Shown here piece after piece: positions 1 through 7,867 of a stretch of DNA of 47,137 nt. Source of the stretch: an uncultured Gammaproteobacteria bacterium (GTDB lineage Bacteria; Pseudomonadota; Gammaproteobacteria; Steroidobacterales; Rariloculaceae); the NCBI GenBank assembly GCA_913041665.1, contig CAJWKT010000004.1:1-47137 (forward strand), given 5' to 3'. Each line of letters opens with the position of its first letter. The stretch's first letter is position 1. Below the pieces are notes generated by a model, which was not told where the DNA came from, made no database searches, and saw nothing but the letters and a program-made list of their open reading frames with translations. A program made the position numbers and the translations under genes.

Positions 1-239
1 GTTTGCTCTTCGCCCTGCTGACCAGACTGGCTACCCGGTGGCATCTGAGGGCCACGTGACTGGGATTGGGACGGCGGCATGGGGCTCTGAGGGCCACGTG
101 ACTGGGATTGGGACGGCGGCATGGGGCTCTGAGGGCCTGGGATACCCTGCTGGCTAGGCATAGGAGGCGTACTGGTACACGCTACTAATCCTAGCGCTAA
201 CCCGGTCACCATCGGAAAAACCTTGAAAAATCTATTCAT
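1..239 (-). CDS. Lipoprotein with Pro/Ser/Gln tandem repeats (partial, 3' end outside window)
   Basis: The gene begins at the ATG at 237-239 on the minus strand and runs off the left edge. The first ~21 residues form a lipoprotein signal peptide ending in a Leu-Val-Ala-Cys lipobox, so the product should be lipid-anchored. The mature part is low-complexity, rich in Pro, Ser, Gln, Met and Gly, and contains a 14-residue unit (Ser-Pro-Met-Pro-Pro-Ser-Gln-Ser-Gln-Ser-Arg-Gly-Pro-Gln) present twice in full. A purine-rich site (AGAGGA, about 250-255) lies 9 bases before the ATG and supports this start. No known family is recognised and the remaining length is unknown. A disordered envelope-spanning or surface linker is possible, but that is inference. 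Confidence 0.6.
   Translation of the reverse strand, partial: MNRFFKVFPMVTGLALGLVACTSTPPMPSQQGIPGPQSPMPPSQSQSRGPQSPMPPSQSQSRGPQMPPGSQSGQQGEEQ
45..137. repeat. 42-bp tandem direct repeat, about 2.2 copies
   Basis: Two exact 42-bp copies (45-86 and 87-128) are followed by a 9-base partial third copy (129-137). The unit is a multiple of three and lies inside the minus-strand lipoprotein gene, so it encodes exact 14-residue protein repeats. Identity at the DNA level, including third codon positions, suggests recent slippage or unequal exchange. Confidence 0.9.
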
Positions 240-563
240 TTGCGGGATCCTCTTGTGACATCCAGTACCTACGGCCTCTAAACATTTAGATGCTCGTAGG
301 AATAAAAAGGTTGCACATTCCCGCATCTTTAACTCCATAATCAAATCTCACTCATGCAAATCATGTTCTTGTGCAGACACCTATGTTCCTATACTAACTG
401 CCGTTTTAACTTATTTCGTGAAATTTAACTTGAATTTTTCCATAACTGTAGTGCAAGTGATGCAGCCCAAGAGCCACCAAGACTAACCTAAGCGTCCTGT
501 ACCCCATAAACCGAGCAGTGCTGGTACTATCTCCTACGCTCACATACGTTTTAAAGGATGCCC
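240..563. other. Intergenic region between divergent genes
   Basis: About 320 bases separate the minus-strand lipoprotein gene from the plus-strand DUF4399 gene. The stretch is AT-richer than its flanks and must hold both promoters. I see no convincing -35/-10 pair, no ORF with a ribosome binding site and no clear RNA structure. Confidence 0.5.
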
Positions 564-1004
564 ATGAAGACGATAACATTGATCACTAGCATTGTTCTAT
601 CAGTTTGGATTCCAATAATAGGCGCCCAAGAAGCCACCCTACCCCGAACTTCAGCGCCTGATGGAGCATTGGCCTATATTCAATCACCAAACGACGGTGA
701 TGAAGTGTCGTCACCTTTTACGGTGCGATTTGGACTAAGAGGCCTAGGCATTGCCCCTGCGTTGACGCAGTTTCCAAACACTGGACACCATCACCTGCTA
801 GTGGATACCGACCCGCTGCCTCCAGAAAATCAATCACTTCCTGCCACGGATAAAATTATTCATTACGGACTTGGCCAAACCGAAACGGAGCTAGAGTTAC
901 CCCCTGGGGTGCACACTCTCCAGATGGTAGTAGGGGACCATCTACATATTCCTCACCTACCACCTGTGATATCCCAGAGAATCACCATCACCGTAATCGA
1001 ATAA
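564..1004 (+). CDS. Secreted DUF4399 family protein
   Basis: This is a small exported protein of 146 residues. An N-terminal hydrophobic segment (residues ~3-20) ends in an Ile-Gly-Ala-Gln signal-peptidase-like site. The mature part is one beta-rich domain with the features of DUF4399: 'SPNDGDEVSSPFTVRFGL' near the N-terminus, the 'GHHHLLVD' histidine stretch in the middle, and an 'LPPGVHTLQMVVGDHLH' segment near the C-terminus. The His clusters suggest metal binding, but no function is established for the family. I chose the ATG at 564 because AAAGGA (553-558) sits 5 bases before it; the ATG at 558 overlaps that site and lacks its own. The gene appears monocistronic, 57 bases before the cysteine synthase gene. 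Confidence 0.75.
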   Translation: MKTITLITSIVLSVWIPIIGAQEATLPRTSAPDGALAYIQSPNDGDEVSSPFTVRFGLRGLGIAPALTQFPNTGHHHLLVDTDPLPPENQSLPATDKIIHYGLGQTETELELPPGVHTLQMVVGDHLHIPHLPPVISQRITITVIE

Positions 1005-1061
1005 AAAGCCGCAATATGTCCCTACTTCAAACTAGAGCCTTCAAATTAAAAAGAGAGTTTT

Positions 1062-2063
1062 ATGGATATCCGTGAAGGCTTTATTGACACAGTAGGAAAT
1101 ACGCCGCTGATTAAGCTTCGAAAGGCATCTGAGATCACGGGATGCACAATTCTTGGAAAGGCCGAATATTTAAACCCGAGCGGATCAGTAAAAGACAGAG
1201 CAGCCAAATATATTGTTTTAGATGCAGAAAAACGTGGTCTTATAGAACCGGGGGGGCTCATTGTAGAAGGAACTGCAGGTAACACAGGAATTGGCTTGAC
1301 TCGTGTTGCTAACGCAAGAGGCTACCGAACACTTATTTTAATACCTGATACGCAGTCGCAAGAAAAAAAAGATGCATTACGTGTGAGTGGTGCCGAGCTG
1401 CGAGAAGTACCAGCGGTACCCTACCGAGACCCTAACAATTATGTCCACGTAGCTGAAAGAACCGCAAAAGAGCTTAGTCAAACAGCGCCTCACGGCGTTC
1501 TCTATGCTAATCAGTGGGACAATTTAGCAAATAGAGAAGGACACACAGCAAGCACCGGGCCGGAAATCTGGCAACAAACAGATGGTAGCGTTGATGGTTT
1601 TATCTGTGCTGTTGGAACTGGTGGGACGCTAGCTGGTGTAAGTGCTTACCTAAAACAAAAAAATCCTGGTGTAGTTGTTGCAGCTGCAGATCCCATGGGA
1701 GCAGCGATTTACAGCTGGATTAAAACTGGAGAGCTTAAGGCGGAAGGTAGCTCAATCAGTGAAGGCATTGGACAAGGGCGTGTGACTGGTAATCTGAAGG
1801 ACTCACTTATTGATAACGCATATCAAATATCAGATGAAGAAATGCTCTCCACATGTTACTCATTGCTGCAACTAGAGGGACTGTTACTTGGGGGATCTAG
1901 TGGGATTAACGTTGCGGGCGCGATTCAATTAGCTAAAGACTTAGGGCCAGGCAAAACGATCGTGACAATCCTATGTGACTCCGGAAGCCGATATCAATCC
2001 AAACTCTATAATCCAGTGTTTCTAGCGTCAGAAGGACTGCCGTTACCACCGTGGTTAACCTAA
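1062..2063 (+). CDS. cysK: Cysteine synthase A (O-acetylserine sulfhydrylase), eukaryotic-like subtype
   Basis: This fold-type II PLP enzyme (333 residues) is predicted to make L-cysteine from O-acetylserine and sulfide. The PLP lysine is K44 in 'PSGSVKDRAA', the substrate loop is 'TAGNTG' (71-76) and the cofactor phosphate cup is 'GTGGT' (185-189). The 'EGTAGNTGIGL', 'NQWDNLAN' and C-terminal 'DSGSRYQSKLYN' segments resemble the fungal/alphaproteobacterial cysteine synthase subgroup more than E. coli CysK (which has a TSGNTG loop). No CBS-domain tail is present, so it is not a full cystathionine beta-synthase, although that activity cannot be excluded. A GAGAG-type binding site lies upstream. 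It converges on a minus-strand run of two trans-sulfuration enzymes, which fits shared sulfur amino acid metabolism. Confidence 0.85.
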   Translation: MDIREGFIDTVGNTPLIKLRKASEITGCTILGKAEYLNPSGSVKDRAAKYIVLDAEKRGLIEPGGLIVEGTAGNTGIGLTRVANARGYRTLILIPDTQSQEKKDALRVSGAELREVPAVPYRDPNNYVHVAERTAKELSQTAPHGVLYANQWDNLANREGHTASTGPEIWQQTDGSVDGFICAVGTGGTLAGVSAYLKQKNPGVVVAAADPMGAAIYSWIKTGELKAEGSSISEGIGQGRVTGNLKDSLIDNAYQISDEEMLSTCYSLLQLEGLLLGGSSGINVAGAIQLAKDLGPGKTIVTILCDSGSRYQSKLYNPVFLASEGLPLPPWLT

Positions 2064-2107
2064 TAATAATGCAAATACGATAGCAACCAGTCTCTCGAGC
2101 AACCCGA

Positions 2108-3277
2108 TCAATTAAAAACCTTTGTAAAGGCCTTCTCTAAATCATCAATTAAATCGTCTGGATGTTCCAGTCCTATGGAAAGACGAACCGTGCTGTCCTT
2201 TATGCCTGTTTGCTTAAGTTCCTGCTCATCTAAATCGCCGGCAAAATAAAGTTTAACCGGAGCAACCAAGGATTCTGTAGAACCAATACTGGAAGCAGTA
2301 GCAAACAACTTAAGGGCATCAATAAATGCCCATGTATGCGTCTTGTCTGCCTTTAAGTTAAATGCCAATACCGCCCCACACCCATCCATTTGTTTAGTTG
2401 CTAATTCGTGTTCAGAGTCACTTTTGAGGCCCGGATAAAAGATTTTGTCTACTAGAGGATTAGCTGCAAGGTACTCAGCAACGGCAAGTGCTGATGATGA
2501 GTGACGGGCATGACGAAGGTGATACGTCCTAAGTCCTCTCAGGATTAGATAAGCAGCACCCGGATCCATTGTTGAACCTATACTGGTTGCTAGCTCATGC
2601 ATAGCCTTGATGCGCCCTTCATCAGCTATCACAACACCGCCCATAACATCCCCATGACCACTCGCGTACTTAGTTAGGCTGTGCACGTAATAGTCGATTT
2701 CAAATTGCCCATGATTATGTAAACCGCCAAATGTATTGTCCAGCACAGTAGTAACGTTATGTTTTTTTGCTAAAGACGCTATGCCCTCAATATCTGGAAC
2801 CCGCAGCATGGGGTTGGTTGGCGCCTCAAAAATCAACAACTTTGTGTCTTTTTGGGCAAAAACGCGCTCTAAATCATCATGTTGATGAACGTCTAACATC
2901 GAATAATTAATACCAAAACGCGGCAGTACATTTCTTACCAAAGTCCGGATTGGTCGGTACGACTGGACAAAAAACGTTAGTCGTTCGCCAGCTTTTAAGT
3001 TGCCTAACAAAGAAAGCCATACCGCTGCCATCCCACTTGCCACACAAACCCCGTCCGCCCGACCCTGAAGCTCAGCTGATAAAAGCTCGAGCTGCCGTGT
3101 TGTGGGGTTAGCATCGCGTGTGTACTCGAACCCCGTATGCCGAACCTCCGGATTCAAAGAAGCCTCAATGCTCGGATAGGTAAACTTTACGGAGCGATAG
3201 ATAGGCGGGACGATTGCCTCATTGCCATCGGGCAATAACACCTTGCGTTGATGTGTAAGCCGGGTTTCTTTCTTCAT
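2108..3277 (-). CDS. Trans-sulfuration family PLP enzyme (Cys/Met metabolism), specificity uncertain
   Basis: This 389-residue protein belongs to the Cys/Met metabolism PLP family that includes cystathionine gamma-synthase, beta- and gamma-lyases and O-acylhomoserine sulfhydrylases. The cofactor lysine is K203 in 'HSLTKYASGHGD', preceded by the 'LDNTFGG' Asp. 'EYTRDANPTTRQLE' (~51-64) is the usual substrate/PLP region and the C-terminal 'GSTESLVAP' motif is present. The usual 'YGGTYRL' segment is replaced by 'SYRPIRTL' (106-113), so only the first Tyr is kept, which argues for altered substrate handling. It is the last gene of a three-gene minus-strand run, 11 bases after the MOSC gene. A cystathionine beta-lyase-like or C-S lyase role is possible; the exact reaction is unknown. 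Confidence 0.75.
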   Translation of the reverse strand: MKKETRLTHQRKVLLPDGNEAIVPPIYRSVKFTYPSIEASLNPEVRHTGFEYTRDANPTTRQLELLSAELQGRADGVCVASGMAAVWLSLLGNLKAGERLTFFVQSYRPIRTLVRNVLPRFGINYSMLDVHQHDDLERVFAQKDTKLLIFEAPTNPMLRVPDIEGIASLAKKHNVTTVLDNTFGGLHNHGQFEIDYYVHSLTKYASGHGDVMGGVVIADEGRIKAMHELATSIGSTMDPGAAYLILRGLRTYHLRHARHSSSALAVAEYLAANPLVDKIFYPGLKSDSEHELATKQMDGCGAVLAFNLKADKTHTWAFIDALKLFATASSIGSTESLVAPVKLYFAGDLDEQELKQTGIKDSTVRLSIGLEHPDDLIDDLEKAFTKVFN

Positions 3278-3288
3278 GACTTAGTCCA

Positions 3289-4086
3289 TTACAAAAGTTC
3301 GATTGAGTCCCCTACACTGAGCGTCCCAAGACGCCGTGGAATGAGATTCTGGCCAAACATTACACCTTCTGGGCCCCGGCGAAACCCCTTAAGCGTCATA
3401 AGAGGTTCTCCGGCTACATCCTTACGAGCAGTGCCTGGGTCGATAGTGGTAAGCACGCAACGTGTACAAGCCCAACCCAAATCAAACTCAACCTCCCCAA
3501 TTCGAATGCGTGACCAATCATCCTCAGCAAATGGCCTGTCAGCTGTTGTCACTAAATTAGGCCGAAATCGTTTCATCTCCACTGGCTGCATGAGCCGTTT
3601 ATTTAGCTCATTCAGCGACGCTTCAGAAATTAACAAAAGCGGAGACCCATCAGCAAAACTGATTTGGTCTCCAACTTTGCCCCTGCCTGCCTTCAAGGCA
3701 CGGTAATGTTGTTTGCCCATATAGACGAGCTGACACGGAAATCCCATGACCTGCGTGAACCACTCATTCACACTATCTGGACCTAAGCTTACCTCCATAT
3801 GATCGCGCCAAACCTTGACCCACCGTACTCTATGCCATTCCAGGTCTACTGAAAACTCTAGCGGAGGCTGGCCTGGGGCTGTCACCTCTAAACCAGAATC
3901 ATGCACGTTGACTTGAATCAAGATCATCTTTGGATGCTCTCGTTGTGTCAGAAAACGACCGGTAGCATCTACTAACATGTAACGTCTATCTCCCCGCAGA
4001 CCTCGTTCTTCAACAACCGCGCTCTGCGTCGAAATTTGTCCGCAGGATTTAAGGGGAAAAATATTGATCTCCGTAAGATTCGGCAT
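3289..4086 (-). CDS. MOSC domain protein (YcbX/mARC-like molybdenum cofactor protein)
   Basis: This 265-residue protein has an N-terminal MOSC beta-barrel domain ('FPLKSCGQI', 'GLRGDRRYMLVD', 'LTQREHPKM') followed by a MOSC domain with the 'CTRCVLTTIDP' motif at ~207-217. In the YcbX/mARC family a Cys of this motif ligates the molybdenum cofactor, and these enzymes reduce N-hydroxylated compounds using an electron partner. No ferredoxin domain is fused here, unlike E. coli YcbX, so a separate donor is needed. It lies between two trans-sulfuration genes with gaps of about 22 and 11 bases, which implies co-transcription. A GTG lies directly before the chosen ATG (4086), and either could start. 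Confidence 0.8.
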   Translation of the reverse strand: MPNLTEINIFPLKSCGQISTQSAVVEERGLRGDRRYMLVDATGRFLTQREHPKMILIQVNVHDSGLEVTAPGQPPLEFSVDLEWHRVRWVKVWRDHMEVSLGPDSVNEWFTQVMGFPCQLVYMGKQHYRALKAGRGKVGDQISFADGSPLLLISEASLNELNKRLMQPVEMKRFRPNLVTTADRPFAEDDWSRIRIGEVEFDLGWACTRCVLTTIDPGTARKDVAGEPLMTLKGFRRGPEGVMFGQNLIPRRLGTLSVGDSIELL

Positions 4087-4111
4087 CACGGGTCTTCGCT
4101 TTCCAAAAAAA

Positions 4112-5263
4112 CTAGATGCAATCCAAGGCTTGGCTTAGATCTGCGATGAGATCCTCAACATCCTCTAGTCCTACCGAGAGCCTCAGAAAACTGTCGGTTA
4201 TACCTACTCGGTCCCTCTCTGCTTTATCGACATCAGCATGCGTCATAGTCACGGGATGAGTTATTAGTGTCTCCACCGATCCCAGATTTTCCGCCAGCGC
4301 ACAAAGTCTAAGAGCACCAATAAGTTTTTTTCCAGCTTCCACTCCACCGTGTACCTCAAACCCAAGCATAGCGCCAAAGCCTTCTGCTTGACGGCTAGCC
4401 AGCTCGAATTGGCTAAATGATGCTAATCCTGGGTAGTTAACCGTCGATACCTTCGGGTGAGACTCTAGAAATTCAGCAATGACCTGGGCATTGGCTGATT
4501 GCCTCTCGAGTCGAATGGATAGCGTCTTGCAACCCTGCAAGGTGAGCCACGCAACCCAAGGGGACATAATGACACCGCTTGCGTTCTGGATAAACCGAAT
4601 GGGTTCATCTAAATCCTGACTCTTGGTGATAACCGCACCCCCTACTGTGGCATTGTGCCCATCAAAATATTTGGTTGTACTGTGGATCACAATATCTGCG
4701 CCCAATTCCAAAGGCCGTTGATAGAACGGTGTTAGGAAAGTGTTGTCAACCGCATGAGTAATGCCACGGGAGCGAGAAATTTCAGAAATCGCGGCAATAT
4801 CTGTGCACTTCAGGTTCGGGTTGGCCGGTGTCTCTGTCAATATCAATCGCGTATTATCTTTAATCGCTGCACTTACCGCGTCCGGGTCAGATGTATCAGA
4901 AAATGTAAACTCGACACCAAAACGTTGGTATATCTTTGTACATAGACGGTAAGTACCCCCATACGCTACATCGGACACCACAGCATGCTCTCCTCCGCTG
5001 AGAGATGCCTGAATAACAGCCTGAATTGCAGCCATCCCAGTAGAATAGCAGGTGCAATCAAATCCCCCTTCCAGCGATGACAATTTTTTCTCCAGCGCCC
5101 GAACGGTAGGATTTGCACTCCGCGAGTAGGAGTAGCCCTTACTAAGGTACTCATCCACGGATTCCTGCACAAACGTAGTGGTTTGATACACAGGCGTCAA
5201 GATAGACCCTGTAACAGGATCTGGGCTCACTCCTGCGTGAATTTGTTTTGTTGTAAAACCCAT
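4112..5263 (-). CDS. Cystathionine gamma-synthase/gamma-lyase family enzyme
   Basis: This 383-residue PLP enzyme is of the classic trans-sulfuration type. It shows 'YSRSANPTVRALE' (cofactor phosphate and active-site Arg), 'DVAYGGTYRL' (stacking Tyr), 'DNTFLTPF', the Schiff-base lysine in 'HSTTKYFDGHN', and the C-terminal 'LGSVETLITHP' and 'RLSVGLED' motifs. Members make or break cystathionine, linking cysteine and homocysteine; synthase and lyase cannot be separated by eye. I chose the ATG at 5263 (peptide MGFTTKQIHAG) because a GGAGAG site precedes it and family alignments start here; an in-frame ATG at 5317 adds 18 residues without a binding site. It heads the run with the MOSC protein and a second trans-sulfuration enzyme and is divergent from the GFA gene. 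Confidence 0.85.
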   Translation of the reverse strand: MGFTTKQIHAGVSPDPVTGSILTPVYQTTTFVQESVDEYLSKGYSYSRSANPTVRALEKKLSSLEGGFDCTCYSTGMAAIQAVIQASLSGGEHAVVSDVAYGGTYRLCTKIYQRFGVEFTFSDTSDPDAVSAAIKDNTRLILTETPANPNLKCTDIAAISEISRSRGITHAVDNTFLTPFYQRPLELGADIVIHSTTKYFDGHNATVGGAVITKSQDLDEPIRFIQNASGVIMSPWVAWLTLQGCKTLSIRLERQSANAQVIAEFLESHPKVSTVNYPGLASFSQFELASRQAEGFGAMLGFEVHGGVEAGKKLIGALRLCALAENLGSVETLITHPVTMTHADVDKAERDRVGITDSFLRLSVGLEDVEDLIADLSQALDCI

Positions 5264-5354
5264 GGGAGACAACTCTCCGACAAAGCTAGCCTCACATGAT
5301 ACCCCAAGGCCTGCCATACCACGCTAAAATGAGCGTCCAAAAAAGGAGGTCGTC

Positions 5355-5843
5355 ATGCTATTAGAAGGGTCCTGCTGTTGTGGCCTGGTTTCATTTACTG
5401 TGCATTCTGAGCATGCCCATCCATACAATTTCTGCTACTGCTCCATCTGTCGAAAAACAGCGGGTGCCGGTGGATATGCCATTAATTTAAGTGGGGAATA
5501 TCAAACCTTGCGAATTCAAGGCCAAGAAAATATTTCTGTATACCAAGCACAAGTAACAAATGAAGAGACTGGGAAGAAAACAAAGAGCCATCTCCAGCGA
5601 TCTTTTTGCAAAATATGTGGTAGTAGTTTATGGGCCTGGTCGCCAAAATGGCCAGAACTTGTTCATCCATTTGCCTCGATTATTGATAGCTCCCTACCAA
5701 TCCCACCGGAACGGACTCATCTTATGACAAGCTCTAAAGCAGAGTGGGCAGTCTTGCGCACAGATCCGCAAGATCAAGTGTTCGAGCAATATCCCAAAGA
5801 ATCAATAGCTGAGTGGCATAAGCGGCTGGGGCTGGAAAACTAA
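5355..5843 (+). CDS. GFA/CENP-V family zinc-binding protein
   Basis: This 162-residue protein has the zinc-cysteine layout of the GFA family (named after glutathione-dependent formaldehyde-activating enzyme): 'CCCG' at 7-10, 'CYCSIC' at 27-32 and 'CKIC' at 85-88, giving the structural and catalytic zinc sites. Family members are proposed to bind glutathione adducts, but most have no demonstrated reaction, so a formaldehyde role is only a family-level suggestion. The start is clear: a near-perfect AAGGAGG ribosome binding site (5343-5349) lies 5 bases before the ATG. It is divergent from the trans-sulfuration run, and a perfect small hairpin follows its stop codon. Confidence 0.85.
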   Translation: MLLEGSCCCGLVSFTVHSEHAHPYNFCYCSICRKTAGAGGYAINLSGEYQTLRIQGQENISVYQAQVTNEETGKKTKSHLQRSFCKICGSSLWAWSPKWPELVHPFASIIDSSLPIPPERTHLMTSSKAEWAVLRTDPQDQVFEQYPKESIAEWHKRLGLEN

Positions 5844-5848
5844 TTTCT

Positions 5849-5864
5849 CCGCGCTTCAGCGCGG
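5849..5864. terminator. GC hairpin downstream of the GFA gene
   Basis: A perfect 6-bp stem CCGCGC/GCGCGG with a TTCA loop begins 5 bases after the stop codon at 5841-5843. It is well placed for a transcript end or RNA-protecting hairpin, but no T-run follows, so intrinsic termination is unproven. Confidence 0.4.
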
Positions 5865-5925
5865 CCGGCAGATCATGTCATAATAGCGATACTATCGAAA
5901 TCTGACGCTCTACGAAGAACAACAA

Positions 5926-6405
5926 ATGGTCGGTCGCATAGACGCAAGACTCGAAGAATTGGGGATCATTTTACCGCAAGCACAAAAGCCCAAAGTCGCC
6001 AAAATCCTTCCCTATACAATTAGCGGCAACTTATTATTCGTGTCCGGCCAAATCCCTCAATGGGAAGGTGAAGTCCGCTACCAGGGCAAAGTTGGGAAAA
6101 ACCTCACCTTGGAGGAAGGCCGCGAGGCAGCGCGTTTGAGTACTCTCAATGTACTCGCCCATACACGCAACGCTTTGGCCGGCGATCTGGACCGCATCAA
6201 TCGTTTTCTGAAAGTAAATGGTTTTGTCAATGTCACCGAGGACTTCGACGAAGTCGCCGCGGTAGTGAACGGAGCGTCAGAATTACTTCAAGAGATATTC
6301 GGTGACGCCGGCACGCACGCGCGTATCGCGATCGGCGCTGCAAACATGCCCATCGGCGTCGCGGTAGAGATTGAGGCAATTATCGAAATAAACTCTGACT
6401 CTTAA
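5926..6405 (+). CDS. RidA/YjgF family protein
   Basis: This 159-residue protein belongs to the RidA (YjgF/YER057c/UK114) superfamily. It is longer than E. coli RidA (~128 residues) and fits the subgroup with an N-terminal extension. The C-terminal signature 'THARIAIGAANMPIGVAVEIEAI' carries the conserved Arg (R133) that in true RidA binds the carboxylate of enamine/imine intermediates and is needed for deaminase activity, plus the family's Glu residues near 148-150. Classic RidA hydrolyses reactive enamines released by PLP enzymes. That fits the many PLP enzymes nearby, including the aminotransferase convergent with it, but exact substrates are unknown. Confidence 0.85.
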   Translation: MVGRIDARLEELGIILPQAQKPKVAKILPYTISGNLLFVSGQIPQWEGEVRYQGKVGKNLTLEEGREAARLSTLNVLAHTRNALAGDLDRINRFLKVNGFVNVTEDFDEVAAVVNGASELLQEIFGDAGTHARIAIGAANMPIGVAVEIEAIIEINSDS

Positions 6406-6430
6406 TCAGGAGATGGCTGCAGTTAAGCCC

Positions 6431-7825
6431 TCATAGATACCGCTCTTTGTGAACCCACTCCAATGTGTCGTCCAAACCTTTCGCGTACCGATCAAAAATC
6501 TCATCGATATCTGATTCTGTAACAATATACGGTGGGCACAGCGCAACGATATCACCTAAAGCCCTAGCAATCAGGCCGTGGGCTTGGCAGCGCTCCGCTA
6601 AATAAAAGCCTACACTATCCTCAGGCCTAAACGGTTCTTTGGACTGCTTGTCCTTCACTAGCTCACAAGCACCAACAAGACCAATGCCTCTCACATCACC
6701 CACCAGTGGGTGGTCCAGCATTTTACGGAACCCACTTTGAAAGTGAGGACTCACCCTTCTTACGTGATCATAAAGCTTGCGCTCTTCGTAGAGCTCTAAT
6801 GTTCTCAACGCAACTGCAGCGCTAACCGGGTGGCCCGAATAGGTGAAGCCGTGACCAAAAATCCCAGCCTTCCCGCTAGCCTCTATCATAGGCTCATAGA
6901 GGAATTCCGGTACAAGCACTACGCTAATGGGCAGGTAGGCAGAAGAAAGTGCCTTTGCAGCAGTCAGCGTCGTCGGTTTCATGCCGAAACTCTGAGCACC
7001 CCAAATCTCGCCTGTACGGCCAAAACCTGTAATCACCTCATCATCAATCAAGAATATGTCGTACTTCGTTAACACCTCTTGTACCTTCTTAAAATAGGTG
7101 GCTGGCGGAAGAATGACTCCACCGACACCGATCATCGGTTCCGCTATAAACGCAGCCACCGTATCAGGGTCTTCGGCAATGATTAATTCTTCAAGATTAT
7201 TGACAAGTCGAGATGCATAGTCCTCTTCACTTTCACCGCGCTCTGCACCGCGATAGTAATAGGGACAGTCTGTATGAATAATGCGCGACATTGGCACATC
7301 AAAACCGTTATGGAAAGAAGGTAAGCCGGTGAGTCCTGCCGCCGCAGTAGTGGTCCCGTGATAGCCCTTGTGACGCGAAATAATCTTTTTCTTGTTGGGA
7401 CGGCCAATCGCATTGTTGTAGTACCAGACCAGCTTGACTTGGGTATCATTGGCCTCCGAGCCCGAGTTAGCAAAAAACGCCCTAGAGGCTTCAAACGGTG
7501 CCATTGAGACTAACTTTTCTGCTAACTCAACCCCAGCTGGATGACTCTTTCCCCCAAAGAGATGCCCAAAGGGAAGAATCCTCATTTGCTCATAGGCACT
7601 TCTTGCCAGTTCCTCTTCCCCGTACCCTAAAGAGGTGCACCACAGTCCCGACATACCCTCTATGTATTCATTGCCATCCTGATCCCAAACTCGAATTCCT
7701 TCCCCGCGAACCACCATTAACGGGCCTTTCTCGTGGTGAATCGCGAGATTAGTAGCTGGATGAAATAATCTGGAAAGATCTCGAGCTGTCAACGAGTCGT
7801 CAACAGCATCTCTCGAATGACCCAT
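6431..7825 (-). CDS. Class III omega-aminotransferase
   Basis: This 464-residue PLP-dependent aminotransferase is of class III (omega-amino acid/diamine:pyruvate type). It has the 'GMSGLWCTSLGYG' N-terminal segment, 'FFANSGSEANDTQVKL' (cofactor phosphate loop, ~118-132), 'YHGTTTAAAGLTGL', the Asp pair in 'IDDEVITGFGRTG' (D261/D262) and the Schiff-base K291 in 'AAKALSSAYLPIS'. The overall pattern is closest to putrescine/beta-alanine/taurine:pyruvate aminotransferases such as the SpuC group, but the amino donor cannot be fixed from sequence. A clear AGGAG lies 8 bases before the ATG. An EamA exporter gene lies 42 bases upstream on the same strand, so the two may be co-transcribed and share a substrate. 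Confidence 0.85.
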   Translation of the reverse strand: MGHSRDAVDDSLTARDLSRLFHPATNLAIHHEKGPLMVVRGEGIRVWDQDGNEYIEGMSGLWCTSLGYGEEELARSAYEQMRILPFGHLFGGKSHPAGVELAEKLVSMAPFEASRAFFANSGSEANDTQVKLVWYYNNAIGRPNKKKIISRHKGYHGTTTAAAGLTGLPSFHNGFDVPMSRIIHTDCPYYYRGAERGESEEDYASRLVNNLEELIIAEDPDTVAAFIAEPMIGVGGVILPPATYFKKVQEVLTKYDIFLIDDEVITGFGRTGEIWGAQSFGMKPTTLTAAKALSSAYLPISVVLVPEFLYEPMIEASGKAGIFGHGFTYSGHPVSAAVALRTLELYEERKLYDHVRRVSPHFQSGFRKMLDHPLVGDVRGIGLVGACELVKDKQSKEPFRPEDSVGFYLAERCQAHGLIARALGDIVALCPPYIVTESDIDEIFDRYAKGLDDTLEWVHKERYL

Positions 7826-7867
7826 GATCCAGGCTCCTTAAGACTAGAAGGCCCATGATAGCCTGAG

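Noticed and set aside
45-137. CRISPR-like repeat
   Set aside because: The copies are directly adjacent with no spacers and encode in-frame protein repeats.
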